DNA of 64,000 bases from Entonaema liquescens (lineage: Eukaryota > Ascomycota > Sordariomycetes > Xylariales > Xylariaceae). The notes under the pieces were generated by a model. The model did no database searches. It had not been told where the DNA came from and saw nothing but the letters and a program-made list of their open reading frames with translations. Where the stretch lies: assembly GCA_902805475.1 (NCBI GenBank), contig CADCSX010000011.1, forward strand, positions 248,001 through 312,000, written 5' to 3'. This document shows, piece by piece, positions 1 to 12,642 of the stretch. A program made the translations under genes and the position numbers. Positions within the stretch are counted from its first letter, which is position 1. The number at the start of each line of letters is the position of its first letter.

Positions 1-3000
1 TGGTTTATGGCGAAACATTGTATAGTCCATATGACATACATATCCTCTAGCGGAAATAAACTTTACTATAACTTCATATAGGTCTAATGTCAAGTCGATA
101 TATGAAAGCAGTTGGCTTCGACTGGTCTTCATATTAGATGTACTGGTAAGATACTACACCTGCTGAGACGTCAAATTCAAACTTGACCGGAGACTAGCTC
201 AAGGGCTAGTCAGGCTTACTTTAGGTGTATATTATAGCATTGATATGAGCGCATGGTCGGTTGAATAAGGTACGGAACAAGAAAATAAAATCATCGTCTG
301 AAGCTTCAGCGTTGATAAGCTCGTCACAATGGCGGAATATCAAAAGAGTGGACGAAAACCTCGTGGCCGATAACTCTTCTATCCAGGGGAATAGGATATC
401 GATGGAACAAAACAGTTATAACGCAAGATGTGATTATGCCCTTCTATAGAATGGTATAGAAAATCGATAGTCAGTTACATAGGTAGGTATATTGATCTTC
501 GGCAATAGGGGTTTAGACCAGCTGAATCTTCCATGTGTAACCACAAAGTATCGGATGTCCAGCCTCAACCACAGAACAATCTAACTCGGGAAGAAGTAAT
601 ACTAGATTCAATACTCTAGTTAGCTACATGGTAAGCTTACACCTCATATAACATCTTAATTGCTACTGGCCCCTTCAGGACACTAACGCGCAAGAGTCCG
701 AGAACAAACTCAACAAGCTAGGCGATAGTATCAGCCTCATTGCTACGATACCTACTCGACCGACACAGTACTATTGAACACTTGTCAATTAGTTCAGCTA
801 GCCAGTTAGAGGAAGCAGTTTATTAATCCATTCCGGTCCATCTTCCGGACGGATCTACCTATTCATACATTAGGTATGTACTTCCCAGAAGCACCTCTAA
901 ACCCCCATCGCGAATAGGGTGTAGTAACGGAGAGTCAGACGAACGCCTACCTACCCAGACTCGAACCTCTCCCGCCCACACCATCGAATCCTCCTCAACG
1001 AATTCCCCATGTCCGTCCCTCGAATCTCCCATCCCCAATTTCGGTTTACCCGTCCGTTAGTTCCCCCCCCAATCCCCCCTACGTCATACCCCAAGGGGGC
1101 GGACCACCACCGAATCAGCTCCCCTCTCGCCAGCCACCAAGCAACGCCCATCTTCGGCCTGCCGTTCTGGGCAACTCATCTCATCAGCGCTAGAGCGCAC
1201 ATCCCGTTATTATTCGTTCTTGTCGCGCTCGCGCGCGTCAAGCCATCGCCGCGCCATGGTGGCACCAGTAAGTCGCCGATTGTCCGGGGGAACGCCTCTT
1301 TCTCTCTCTTTTTTCTTTCTTCCCCTCCTCTCGTCTTTTATAGAGGGCAGAGGCATAACAACTCTTGGCGGAAGCGAGACAGACGTGCAATCAGACTCAG
1401 TAAGACCGCTAGCACGATGTCTCAGCCAGCGGGGTGCCGGGTAGGTAGGTACCCAGGGCCGTCAGCCGTCTCTATTTAGAAACGTCAAGGACTGGGGGTC
1501 AATCAAGATACCTAGGGCGGCATGTATCTCCCTATGTCGTGCTGTTAGATTAGGTAGGCCTGGTACGCACGCATACGCATAACGTGTCTTTTACACTCGC
1601 CGCTTGAACAGAAGACTACTCGGGCAGTTGGCGCAACTGGCATATCCCGTACTGGACACAAGCGTTCCACGTTCCGGAACCCCTTCGGAAAGTATAATGG
1701 CAGCTGTGATAGTTAATACTAATAGCAATAATAATAATAATGTCGATCTCCTCGAATGAGACAATGTCTCCCACTCCCCCAAGTCCAGCCACGAGCCGCC
1801 AAGAAGGTATTTACCAAGAATAAGGACAACTTACCTAGACCCATTGGCCGGTGGCACTCATCATAGGTAAGTAGGACTTCCTCAGATACCTAACATAGTA
1901 GTCCGCCGCTGCGTCTGCGGCTGACAGCATTTCGAAAGCTCGGTTACTTCATCTTGTATGGCACTTTGCCTGCCCGCTTGTCCACCCGCTTGATTGCTCT
2001 GCTTGCTAGCTACGTAGGTCGTGTCCCGTGTAACGCAATAATATACGATAGCCCGCGAATAGGAAATAGCACCGGGTCCTAGCAACTGCAGGATTCCTTC
2101 AGTACGCCACTTACCGTAGGGCCTATGTTCCTCCCCGATCCTTGGGATAAGGTAGATACTATACTAGGTAGTAGTAGGTGATATACAGGAGGTAGCATAG
2201 GCATATAGAAAACAAACAATAGATAGGCCGTAGCTCTAGAAGGTAGGCGAAGGCGTAACATCTAGACGGCTAGGTAAGCATGTAGGTAAGGTAGTTATAG
2301 CGGGGACACGGCGTCACCGTCGCATTCTAAGGCACGCACCCCGCGGGCGGGATCGGGGTCGACATGAGCAACATGGGGCAGTCGTAGGTAACACCCGCGG
2401 CAAGTAATATATGACCCCCCGTCAAGCATCTCCTTACCCGTCTCGCTCTGGTTGGGCGAACAAGACTTGTAAAGGTATGGTCTGGACAAAACAAGATGGG
2501 AAATCACAATATCCTTCATCAAAAGGACGTGATTGTGACTGGGTAGGCGCGCAAGCCCTGGTGGCTAGATGCACGCGATGCGTGTCTTGGAACTAGCCTA
2601 TCTTCTTTCCTACCTAATATCCTAATATCCTCCCGATCGGCGGTCCCATGGCTACGATGTGATTGGCCCCTCCCGTTTAAACAAGCTTGACGCATATATA
2701 TTATACATATTATCCAAGCTGTTAAGGGAGAAGCATGATATGCCATGCGCGGAAGCCGCAGATTGGCATAGGACAAGGGGAAAATGGGGGCTAGAGAACA
2801 AGCAATTTTCGGGGTTTCGTCTAGAACCGTGATCTCCATTCCCCATCCCGGTCGGCGACCCAGACGATCAGCGAACGCGGCTGTCGAAACGGCTGCGGTG
2901 GGTAGAACGGCCCGGAAGCGAGTGTAACGTCCCTTTGTACTAACCAACCCTAGGCGATACGTGACCTTGCTTCGGGAATTACCTGGCTTGATGCTAAATG

Positions 3001-6000
3001 GGGGTTTCTAACCCATGGCTAGGGAATAGTCGCCATCACATCACCGAGGGGGAAGAAAATTTTCTTGTTTGCGCGCACAACAACGGTGAGATGGAGCGCA
3101 AAGAGACAAGCAGAAACCAGAATTTCCGGATGGTAGCCGTACTGATAGATTAGCTCGGCATTGCGATATAAAAAAAAATAATAATTAGAAAAATAGAACC
3201 TAGCATCTAGGTATGTTGCTCGCTGCGGGAATGATGCAGGACAGCCTAGACTGACGAATGAGGTATGCCGAGTGGACACCGGCATAATGCGGATTATAGA
3301 TGGTGAGGGAACTATCGGGAGATCCCATCTCCTCACCCATCTTGAACTACGTGACAGGTCGTAACAAGACTTCTCGGCGGCCGTATTGTGTCGTCTAGAC
3401 GTAATGGTACCAAGGAATATTTGGTTCTAATGCGACCTCTTCCTCTCGTGTCTGTTTGCGGGAGGTAAGACAAGCAGCGGGTGGATGTCAATGCTCCTTC
3501 ATGTGCAGTAAAAGCTCAGTAGCGGCCGGTGGTTTGCGTCGTGGGCGTCCGCACTACCTAGCAGGTATTTCACCGGCTTGGCGTGACACATATCGCGATT
3601 TTCTGCACGCTCCCGTTGGTTGGCTTGGCCTGCTTACAGCATAGCTGTGCTTCTTCTCCTGAAGGCCCGTTAGCATTGTCAAAGCATGTTCTAATTTCGA
3701 TACACGGATGAATCAAGCACGATAGGTCTATTGAGGTTTAGGTAATGGGAGGAATTCTTTTTAGCTGAGATATTAACCATTTCGAATCCGCCTGTTTTAC
3801 ATACAAACCTGAGCTACGGTGTGCGGTATGGCGATGTATTGTTCCTGTTTATAACTCTAGTTCCCGAGTTGCATTTAATTAGATACTAATACCATTCTAA
3901 TAAGAGTACTTTCCATATTCTCTATACGACTTACCTGTCATGTAAATATAAAATATACTTGATAGTACGCGGCGGGTTGTACGTGACGGGGCGTACGGCA
4001 GAGCAAATTGACAGAACGCCGTTGGTTGTGTAATCCCAACCTCACGCACGGGAGTGCTAAGTCGCCTATCTATGCACGTATACTCTCCAGAAGTATGATC
4101 TAAAATCCCATGTGTTTCAACGGCCCAGAAATACAGTCGTCGAATAGTTCATGGAACGACCTCCCGTCCAATGAGCAGGCTGGGCAACTAGGCCGTTCCA
4201 AATCTACGGCAACGACCAAATGTCGATCTCTTCGATTTTATGCAGATCTCACGGCAAATCCGGGTACTTCCATAGCCCCCAAGTTTAGCTCAAGCTCGAG
4301 CTCTGATCAATGCACATATAGCGCTTGTCGGAAGACTTCCATGTAGTCTAATACCTATACCAGGGGGGACTAGTTCAAGTCGTGATGAGCGAAGTAAGGT
4401 ATATAACACTCGTTTCTCTGCTATATTAGCTGCCTAATTGCTAGACCCTGATAATTCATTAAAGCACGTGTTAATGCAATATTCGTTACTGTTCCGAGGG
4501 TTCCGAGTATACCAGGTCGCTGCCGAGAGCGGCTTTAGTCCCCGGTGGCTTTGAATAGAAGCCGAAGCGTAGTAGCCGTACAGTCTGGATGGAATGACAA
4601 CCAGCGAATCACAAAAGCAGCGGCCGTAATCTCCTCTGGGAGTCACATATCGCGGTGTTTTAAGGGTACCACTATAGACCGAGGGTGGGTGACCTCGACC
4701 CAAGTGGAAAATATATTCCAGCATGTAATCATTGATCCACTCCACGGTAGCAAATGAGGTATTCCTTGGTCTACCGTCTCCGGGTTTAATATGATATAAA
4801 TTTGAAGTTGATTCATTTGGGAAGGGTACCGAGAAGTCGTTTGCGGAGATATTAATTCCCCATTACCAGGCAGGGTTGGTATGAATAAGCTGGCTGTAAG
4901 ACGTGCATGCAGCTAAGATGTTCTGGAAGAAATCTCGGATGTTCGATAGATGACGCCAATAGAGACTAGTTGCCGACGTCTTTCATTGGTTTTGCAGAGA
5001 ATAATACATACCTAGACCAACTCGGTACCACTGGATATCTCTGGAGCTCGAAGGGGGCGTGTAAGGCTCTCACTTAGCGATAGAAATATAGCATTTCAAC
5101 AACTTTGCAACCCTCCGGTCTTGTTAACCCTTGGCGTACATATCGGCGCTGGTTTATCGCCATATAGGTCTTAGATTGATCCAGTACCGTGTTGCGGTGG
5201 CGGTGGGAAGGCGGGGTTAGAGCTGTAATGTACATACGTTATGTACGTAGTAATAGGTAGCACTTGGCATGGGGCCGTTGGAGTTCACCCACGATCCTTC
5301 AACAGATGGATATCAGATAGGTATAAGCCCAGGTCTTAGCTTAACTTATAATAAGATGAACTGCGTGAAGCCCCCAAGCAGATATATCCGCTCTTTATTA
5401 CCAATCCCAACCTACCTTTACTAGTTATTGGTCGATCGTCGCCATATTCTTCGTCGAGGAAAGCATATAAACATGATTTCATCTCACACCGTCTTTTCAG
5501 CCCTAGGAGTTCCGTGGGTATTATTCGAATCCTCTTAAGGACGAGGCAAAAAAAGGACCCATGGATCCTACGTGGCCTTTCCCCTCCAGCCCTCGCAGGT
5601 CCCATATGTGGTCAGAGATAACGACGTTACTCACATATTCTAAGTTAGGTAGTTTCTTGATACTATGTAGACCCGTTAGTTACCTTAGGTAGTTATTCGG
5701 CGCATCCATCTCGCGCCATCATGAGGCTCACCTGAGCACCAATTTTAATAATGTCCCTCAAAAAGCTTGTCACGCAGAGAACGATGCGGATTGGCGGGCG
5801 AGTTGGTCTAGTTCGGTGTCGTTGGGGACGACGTGATGGTGCATATCTTACTTCCATCCTCGCTTGTGATGCTGTGCTACGGTGGCTTTTATTTTTGTGC
5901 TGATTTACTTTGTGCCACCAACGCATATCCTGACCCATGCGCATGAGGTTTACACTAGTAGTTGGATTTATAAATCGACGGTATACCACGTACCAAGGTC

Positions 6001-8376
6001 CAATGTATGTGTAGTGCATCACCTAGGCATTGTTTGGGTATAATTGCCACTAAATGACGTTTCCCCGCTGCTATAATTTGCTTTTTTTTTTCTTTGCTTT
6101 TGCATTTGCTTTGCGTTGTCCGGGCCGGCTTGTAATTCTGTAACGCTTCAGCCGCTGGAGAGATTTCCTTTTGGCGCCGGAGAATCCTGATTCCTGGGCT
6201 GACCGGGCAAAGCTAGTCTAATATTGCCTATGCTTTCTCGCCGGTTTTTATCGTCAAAATCAATCAAATGACCCAACCGAGAAGCCAGCGACGAATGCGG
6301 ATTAGAAGATGCACTACTAAGCTTCCCATGCCCCAATTGGCAATACCGTATGAAGTTGACGATATCGCGCAACGATCGTGCTTCGCGATCCTCCGGTATC
6401 CATGAACAAAGGTACGTAATGGTCTTGGCCGTCGATATACCTTACCCATCAGAGCATGGTGCCGCATCCATCGTAAGCACCAGTCTGGGGTAAGGAAAGA
6501 TCTGGGTAAACGCTCGGGTTTGATAGCGTGAAGGATTTCTACTTCAACATATGGTCATACGTAGATAAACCGCAGTACAGCCGTAGTACCTACATGCATT
6601 ATTCGTATTATTAGTATACTAGGTATGCATGGGAAATGCAGCACTAATGGGAATGATTTCTTGGAAGTGATATGTCGAAAATACTAGGCTCATAAACCAT
6701 GAACCATGGTATGGACCGTAGCAAAAGCACGGTTAAACCCGAAGTCGGAATTGCTATACGAACATGTTATATGTATAGATGAATTTATTTGGTCCAACTT
6801 ATCAAGTGGACACGATGATAATCATGAAGTTTCTGGTGTTAGTTAGCTGTTGCAGCTGATCTGATGCGCTGAGTGAGGACAACTACCGTGATCATCATGA
6901 CATTTTAGACAGATAAGAAGTCAGCGGCTATAGCACATAACTAGTACATAGCACTTACTAGTAGCAGACGACTATTAGGATTAGCCAACAACAATTGCAG
7001 TTTTTTTTTTTTTTAATTCCTTGGTTGCTAGTTTGTCTTGTCCGTCCTGAGGAAATGTTGAACGGGTCGCACATGATGTCCAGCCACCACCATCCAGTCA
7101 GACAAGCCACAGATTTCGACGGAGAAGTTTTAACTGGTTGAAATAGAGTGCATTATCGGTATGTAGGTCTGTGAGTATATGAATGGTAGATGTAAGTATT
7201 CCAATATGACATGAATTATAAGGCTATAAAGGTGTGCCTCATGCATAGAAAGATGCGGGAGTGTGATAGAAAGGAGATTTCCTACTAGCATCAAGAAGGC
7301 AGAAGTTGGCGATAGGTATACCTTGCATTCAAGCTTTACCTAAACTTATACATGTACTGTACTATTTTATTATACATCCCGTCTAATTGTAAGTATCAAT
7401 TGTATTGGATGTAAGTAAGGATGTACCCAGGTTAAGTGTCATTAGGTATGTACCGTTGTGCTACTCGGTACCTAACCGTTTTACTTGTTGATCTCTTGTG
7501 ATCGCTAGCCGACGTCAGGCCTGGCTAGCCCGAAGCACAGACCTTATTTACCAGGTAGGTACTACATGTACCTAAGGCATCCCAATTTACAAGGGACTTT
7601 TCTAGGTAACATCTCAGGGGTCTCTGCGTACTCCTGCACGTGTAAGTCGTGGACTTTGTCTTCTTACATACTCACATATTGCAGATAGATTGGATAGGTC
7701 ATCGATTACATATATTAGACCTATATTATAAGTAGCAAAGCTTCGTAAGGAGTTTCTACCTGGTAGGGACTACGCACGAATAAATTGTACAGGAAATAGA
7801 TAATGTGCAATCCTTCCAAAGCACTTACACGTAGGTATACCTAATGTAGGTATATCGCGAGTGGGGTACTACACTCTAATCTCTCTAAGAAGTGCCATGG
7901 GAAACGGGAACTTCCCGTTGAAACCTTGAATGTATATGCATCTTCATAACTACTTCCATAGTACACGTAGTTTACACGTTTAGGGATATATAGATGTATT
8001 CTATATTATACCGATGTAGCCCGTAAGTATCGAGTACCTAACGCAAAAAAAGGCCAGCAATTCAAGTCACAACTTCCATCACTTCACCTAGAACCACTTT
8101 GGGCATCGGTTAGAAAAGCGATAGAATAGGCCAGATTCTAGGTATGTACATTTCTAAGCGTAGGTATACATACACCCTACTTGATACAAACGAGTACATC
8201 GGTGCATGTAGGTAATACAGACTAAAAAGTATACCTACATTTACATGGCAATTTGTAGCTTCCTTACACCTACTATGTAAGTGCACTTACCACATAAGCA
8301 ACCCCATTATTGCAGGGGAGGGTGGTCGGTACCACTACCGCTGGATGGTGTAACCCCGACTTTGATGGACTAAAGG
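1..8376. other. Gene-poor intergenic region
   Basis: I see no supportable gene across this stretch. The open frames present, for example on the minus strand at 2519-2947 and 5693-6022 and on the plus strand at 1009-1479, show no family motifs, no consistent exon pattern and mixed low-complexity composition. The region is dotted with short TAGGTA/TACCTA motifs, as at 7540-7575 and 8130-8240, and with homopolymer runs such as the T run near 7001-7014. It could hold noncoding transcripts or decayed sequence, but nothing in it is specific. Confidence 0.5.
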
Positions 8377-8454
8377 TTGATTGATCTCTCCTCGGTGCTC
8401 ATCTTCCTTTTAGACAAAAACCCGCCCGTTACCAACTATCTGGATCCCCTCTTG

Positions 8455-8576
8455 TCTTCCTCTTACTTTCTTCTTTTTCCTCCTTCTTCCCTCTCCCTCT
8501 CCCTCCTACCCTCCTGCTCTCCAGCTCTCTTTCCTACTTCCTTCTTTTTATTATCACTCTCGTTTCTCTTTTATCT
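8455..8576 (+). promoter_or_regulatory. Pyrimidine-rich tract upstream of the otubain gene
   Basis: An almost pure C/T stretch lies about 250-370 bases ahead of the proposed otubain start at 8822. CT-rich tracts close to the transcription start are a common feature of promoters and 5' leaders in filamentous fungi. That this one belongs to the otubain gene is inferred from position and orientation; no TATA-like element was singled out. Confidence 0.4.
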
Positions 8577-8821
8577 GTCGCTGCTGGTTACAGCCCGAAA
8601 GAGAAGCCCTAATAATTCCCGGAAGTGCACGAGAAGCAGCCAGGCGGATCCAGACGGAACCTAAAAACCCTACCGTAATCTATGAGCTCTGAGCTACTTG
8701 CAGCTAGGAAGCCCACTCCAAACTTCAAAGACCATCCCCCCGGTTACGTACTTAGAGCTTTCATGACCCGAAGCTCCCAAGCTTGGGGTCAAGCTCTGGC
8801 TCGTCAAGCCCAGGCACAGGC

Positions 8822-11030
8822 ATGTTCCAGCCTCAACCCACTCCATATTCCTTGTACGCTTCCTATGGAATCCACATAGCCAACGCAGAAGTCCCCGAAT
8901 ACGCTTTCCAGCCCACTCCTCTGGGACAATTCGGGACAGCGCAAGCTGGCGGTGCCGGCGCAGTTGCAGGTAGACCGGCAGCCGTCGACTTCTTCGCTTC
9001 TCCCATCTGCAACAGTCATAACCATAATCCTCTAATATCGCCTCCCGCAAACAATCCCGGCCATATTCCTTACAACAGCACCAATCTCAATACCAACAAT
9101 CCAACGATACCCCACAATCATCAGAATCATCGCAACATCAAGATGGAACCTCAACTCTCAACCGACCTCGCCCAGCAAGAAGCTGCAGCTCGCGAATTTG
9201 AACCTGAGCTAGTGGTAAGCAGCGCTTTATTTCGTTACTCTCTTGTCGTTTAATTATATCCTTCCCGGAAGTATAGCTATAACGTCTAGCTTCCATCGCC
9301 GTCGCACTTTGCGCTTTGTATATTTACCCCTCCTTATATCGACCGGAAGCACCAGAATGCTCACATTTTAACGGCATATTAGGGCCCTTTAGTCGGCGAG
9401 AGAAGACCAAGCACGGTAATTACGGAAGAGTATGCGAAAGCAGATCCCATATATGTTGCCAAAACTATGGTTAGTCAATCTATCTGAGCTCGAGCTTCGG
9501 AAACCGAGCCCCTCCAATTGACACGTCGTGACATCGTAGGCGTTGCCCCAGACATATTCCCACTACCGTCCTATCCAAGGCGATGGCAATTGCGGTTGGC
9601 GAGGTGAGTTCTGACACATTTCCTACTTAATCTATCTCGAGGACCCTCCTGCATCACGTACGCATACCCCGCAGTTCATGCGTAGCCAAGTCAATTCCGG
9701 ATCTGGGTCTATCATCTGGAATGCTTTTTTCGATCGATCGATGATCTACCATTATGAAGATAAGGCAATGTAGTGGAGACAATCTTCATCCTTCCTACCC
9801 CTTCGCCTAATTCTAATTCTCAAACTTATTTTGATTGTATGCTAAGTTAACTCTTCTGTCGTAGCGATCGCGTTCGGTTACTTCGAGACTTTGGTGCGAT
9901 GCGGCGATATAAATCAAGTCCAGGGCGAGTTGGCTCGGTTAACAAGCTTGAACAAGTTCATTGAGACTGTTGGCGGGCATAGCAGTTGGCTATTCGAGGA
10001 TTTTGTCGGAGCGACACTTGACCTACTGAACGATGTCATCGGAGCCATGTCCAGCGGTCAGGATGGCATGTTACTCGTGATGGATAGGTTCAACAACCCC
10101 GATTTATCGCATTCCATCGTTTACCACCTGCGTTTACTCGCATCGTCCTGGTTGAAGGGCCATTACGCTCAATACGAACCATGGATGACAGATGGCGCTG
10201 AGAGTTACATTCAAAATACGATCCTGCCTATTGACCGGGAGATTGATCACATAGGCGTTGTGCTACTTTACGACGTTCTACTTAAGCCAGCAAACTTCAT
10301 ACTCGAGATTGCTTACTTAGATCGGAGCGACGGTGTAGAGGTCAATATTCATCGGATGCCTGAAGAAGCAAATGGCCGGGACCCAGCCGCATTAGGGCCA
10401 ATAATCTATTTGCTGTACAGACCAGGCCATTACGACATCCTATACCGCGATTCTATCGTTCAGCCTGCACCTATGCCACCCGCACCAACCACGCTATCGA
10501 TCAACCGGGCTACACCCTTCACTCACCAAGAGATCGAAAGCACAGATATGCCCCTGCAAGACTTTCCGGTGGACATGAGTACATTGGCTATGATACCTGG
10601 TTTCGGTGTTCCTGACATGTCTCCATTGGGGTCTCCGGCTGCGCCGTCTCCTATGACAGATCCTTACGCCCCTTCTCCTCAGTCGCCATGGATGCCGCAA
10701 CCGTTCCCGGATGGGCTGGCCAGCGGGCCTCCGCCTCCGCAGCCAAGTCCTCCACAGCAGCAACCAGCAACTCCCATGACGGTGCACCCTTTGCGCTTTA
10801 GCAAGTACAATTTCCCCGACTTGGTAGAGACGAACACTTTTCATGAGCCTGCTTTCACCACCAACACCTTCAAAAACAGCCACTTCAATGTGGCGCACTA
10901 CAACAATATGAATTTCCAGCCTGAGATGTATAGACCTGATGCTGATGAAGAAATACCACATGGAAAAGGCAGCGGTCGGAAACGGAGTAGCGAGCATTGC
11001 GCGGTCATCAAAAAAGAGAATAGGGGCTAG
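8822..11030 (+). CDS. Otubain-type ubiquitin thioesterase (OTU deubiquitinase, peptidase C65)
   Basis: Cysteine protease expected to cleave ubiquitin from conjugates in the cytosol or nucleus. Four exons join cleanly: 8822-9214, 9383-9469, 9540-9603 and 9865-11030, giving 569 residues. Exon 3 carries the OTU nucleophile motif GDGNCGWR, placing Asp175 and Cys178 in the active site; the motif is completed by AIAFGYFETL across the last splice. The catalytic histidine is His370 in RPGHYDILYRD. The arrangement matches C65 otubains. Residues 1-130 are low-complexity (Asn, Gln, Pro), and about 378-569 form a Pro/Ser-rich tail, so the protein is roughly twice the length of animal otubains (about 270 residues). 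I chose the ATG at 8822 because the same frame has a stop at 8753-8755 and no ATG between. Exon 3 could instead begin at 9551. The gene converges on the LipB gene. Confidence 0.93.
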
Positions 11031-12642
11031 AGGTAGTTTTTTTCCCGGATCCCATGAGCATTCTTCCGTTTGGGGGCGGTGACACTTCCCGTCTATTACA
11101 CCCACGGCGTTACTCGGTAATGAAAGACTGCGAGGTACATGGCCGTTTTGGCCGGCCGGTACCATTTATACCACCGACACGAAATAATGAGATGGAGTAT
11201 CTGGCATATCCTAATATAAGTATTCGAGGCTTACGAGTTTGGTATGTAATACGGGCCAAGGGGCGAACAGGATATAATTCCACGTGTATCCCGCCGCCCT
11301 TCGAAAGCATCGGCAAAGCCGAACGCAGATGAGTTAATAAAGTTCGAGCAGAAAGTAATATGAGATTTTGATCTGACGCTTGTGGTATGATTTGTGATAA
11401 TTCGTAATGAAGTTTTGCAGTAAATGCGGTTCCAATACCTTGTCGTATCAAAAGTAGCTGCTGTACCTGGAATTCTAGAACAGAAGCACGAGCCAACGTG
11501 TAGAACAAGGATTTACTAGCCTTGACTATCTAGACCCGGCCGCGGACCAAACACTGGAACACCTTCTGCGTCCTCGATCCCAGCAACTCACCCTGACTTC
11601 TACATGCCCGTCTAAGGCGGCCAATTCTTGGTGCAGCAAAGCAAGACCACGACGGTAAGCCACGTCGCCTTCTGATTAGAAGACTGCACTTTGCCGCTCG
11701 CTACCCAGCCAGGTAGATATATGTGCGTAGTTAGGTGCTTTCTTCTTTTTTATTTACCTACTCTACCCTGCCCTCCGTCCTGTCCGCTTTCTTGCACAGT
11801 ACACCTAGGCATACATGGTGTGTCCTATCCTATCCTATCCTATCCTATCCTATCCCTTCCAGCCCCTACCTGGCCTTAATATATATGGATGTGTGTATGT
11901 ATTTATGTATGTACTTATCCTTCAATCTGTTTTTTTAAAACGCCGACATCGGCCGCGGACGGCTGCATGAGATCCCAGCATCCCTCATAATGGTGTCCGC
12001 AGGGCGTCTTCACTGATTGATTCGTTCGTATATACGAATCCCTTCAGGACATATATACAAGTACGCAGACAGGCACGCAGGATATAGATAGATAGGGGCG
12101 GACCCGTCCGTCGCGCGGCCCGCCCCCCGACCGAAGCGCTTCTGGCGGATGTCCGGTTGCTTGGGTGCTTTGGGGGAGATTGGTCTTGGTGGTGGGGAAG
12201 GTCGGGTATACGTAGGCCTGGGCTGCTGGCTGCTGGCTAGCTTTTTTTCGGAGCTGGGAGGCTATGAGCAATTGCGATGCATGGATATGTAGTATATACC
12301 CATACTCCAGCGCGTGCATAGATCGATCGAAGGAGGGGGTGTGGCCTGCCGTGGGGACTTTTGAGGCTGGCCTGGGCGGAGGCGTGGCCAGCCCTGCTTC
12401 GTGGAACTAGTGTATGCCGTGGTATATGTCCATGCCCATACAGATCAAAACCCCCACGATGACCCTCAGCGCCTTGCTGTCTGGCTCAAATATGCGAACA
12501 CGTGACTGGCTTCGCATAGGGCTTCAAAGGGGGGGAGTGCGCAAAAGATGAGCATCATAGATGTGACGTATATACCATATAGACAGATAATAGGGGAGGG
12601 AGGGGGGGGATTCAAGGTGGCAGCGTGCAATACGAATCACGA
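11031..12642. other. Convergent intergenic region between the otubain and LipB genes
   Basis: The space between two convergent genes. It contains an AATAAA hexamer at 11336-11341, which could serve the otubain transcript, and the CTATC microsatellite near 11823-11855. The open frames here, such as 11110-11508 on the minus strand, show no recognisable domain. No gene is supported. Confidence 0.5.
11823..11855. repeat. Microsatellite, pentanucleotide CTATC
   Basis: About six uninterrupted copies of a five-base unit lie in the otubain-LipB intergenic space. It is noncoding and probably variable in length between strains. Confidence 0.85.

Noticed and set aside
1009..1479. 156-residue plus-strand frame
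   Set aside because: Low-complexity Pro/Ser composition, overlapped by frames in other phases, with no motif and no splice support.
2519..2947. 142-residue minus-strand frame
   Set aside because: No recognisable domain, and a mixture of basic and random-looking segments typical of a chance open frame.
8682..8879. Upstream ATG frame ahead of the otubain gene as its real start
   Set aside because: It is in a different frame and ends at a stop without a splice that would join the otubain exons.
10494..11165. 223-residue open frame on the minus strand
   Set aside because: It lies opposite the otubain coding exon 4 and has the Arg/His-rich composition of an antisense shadow.
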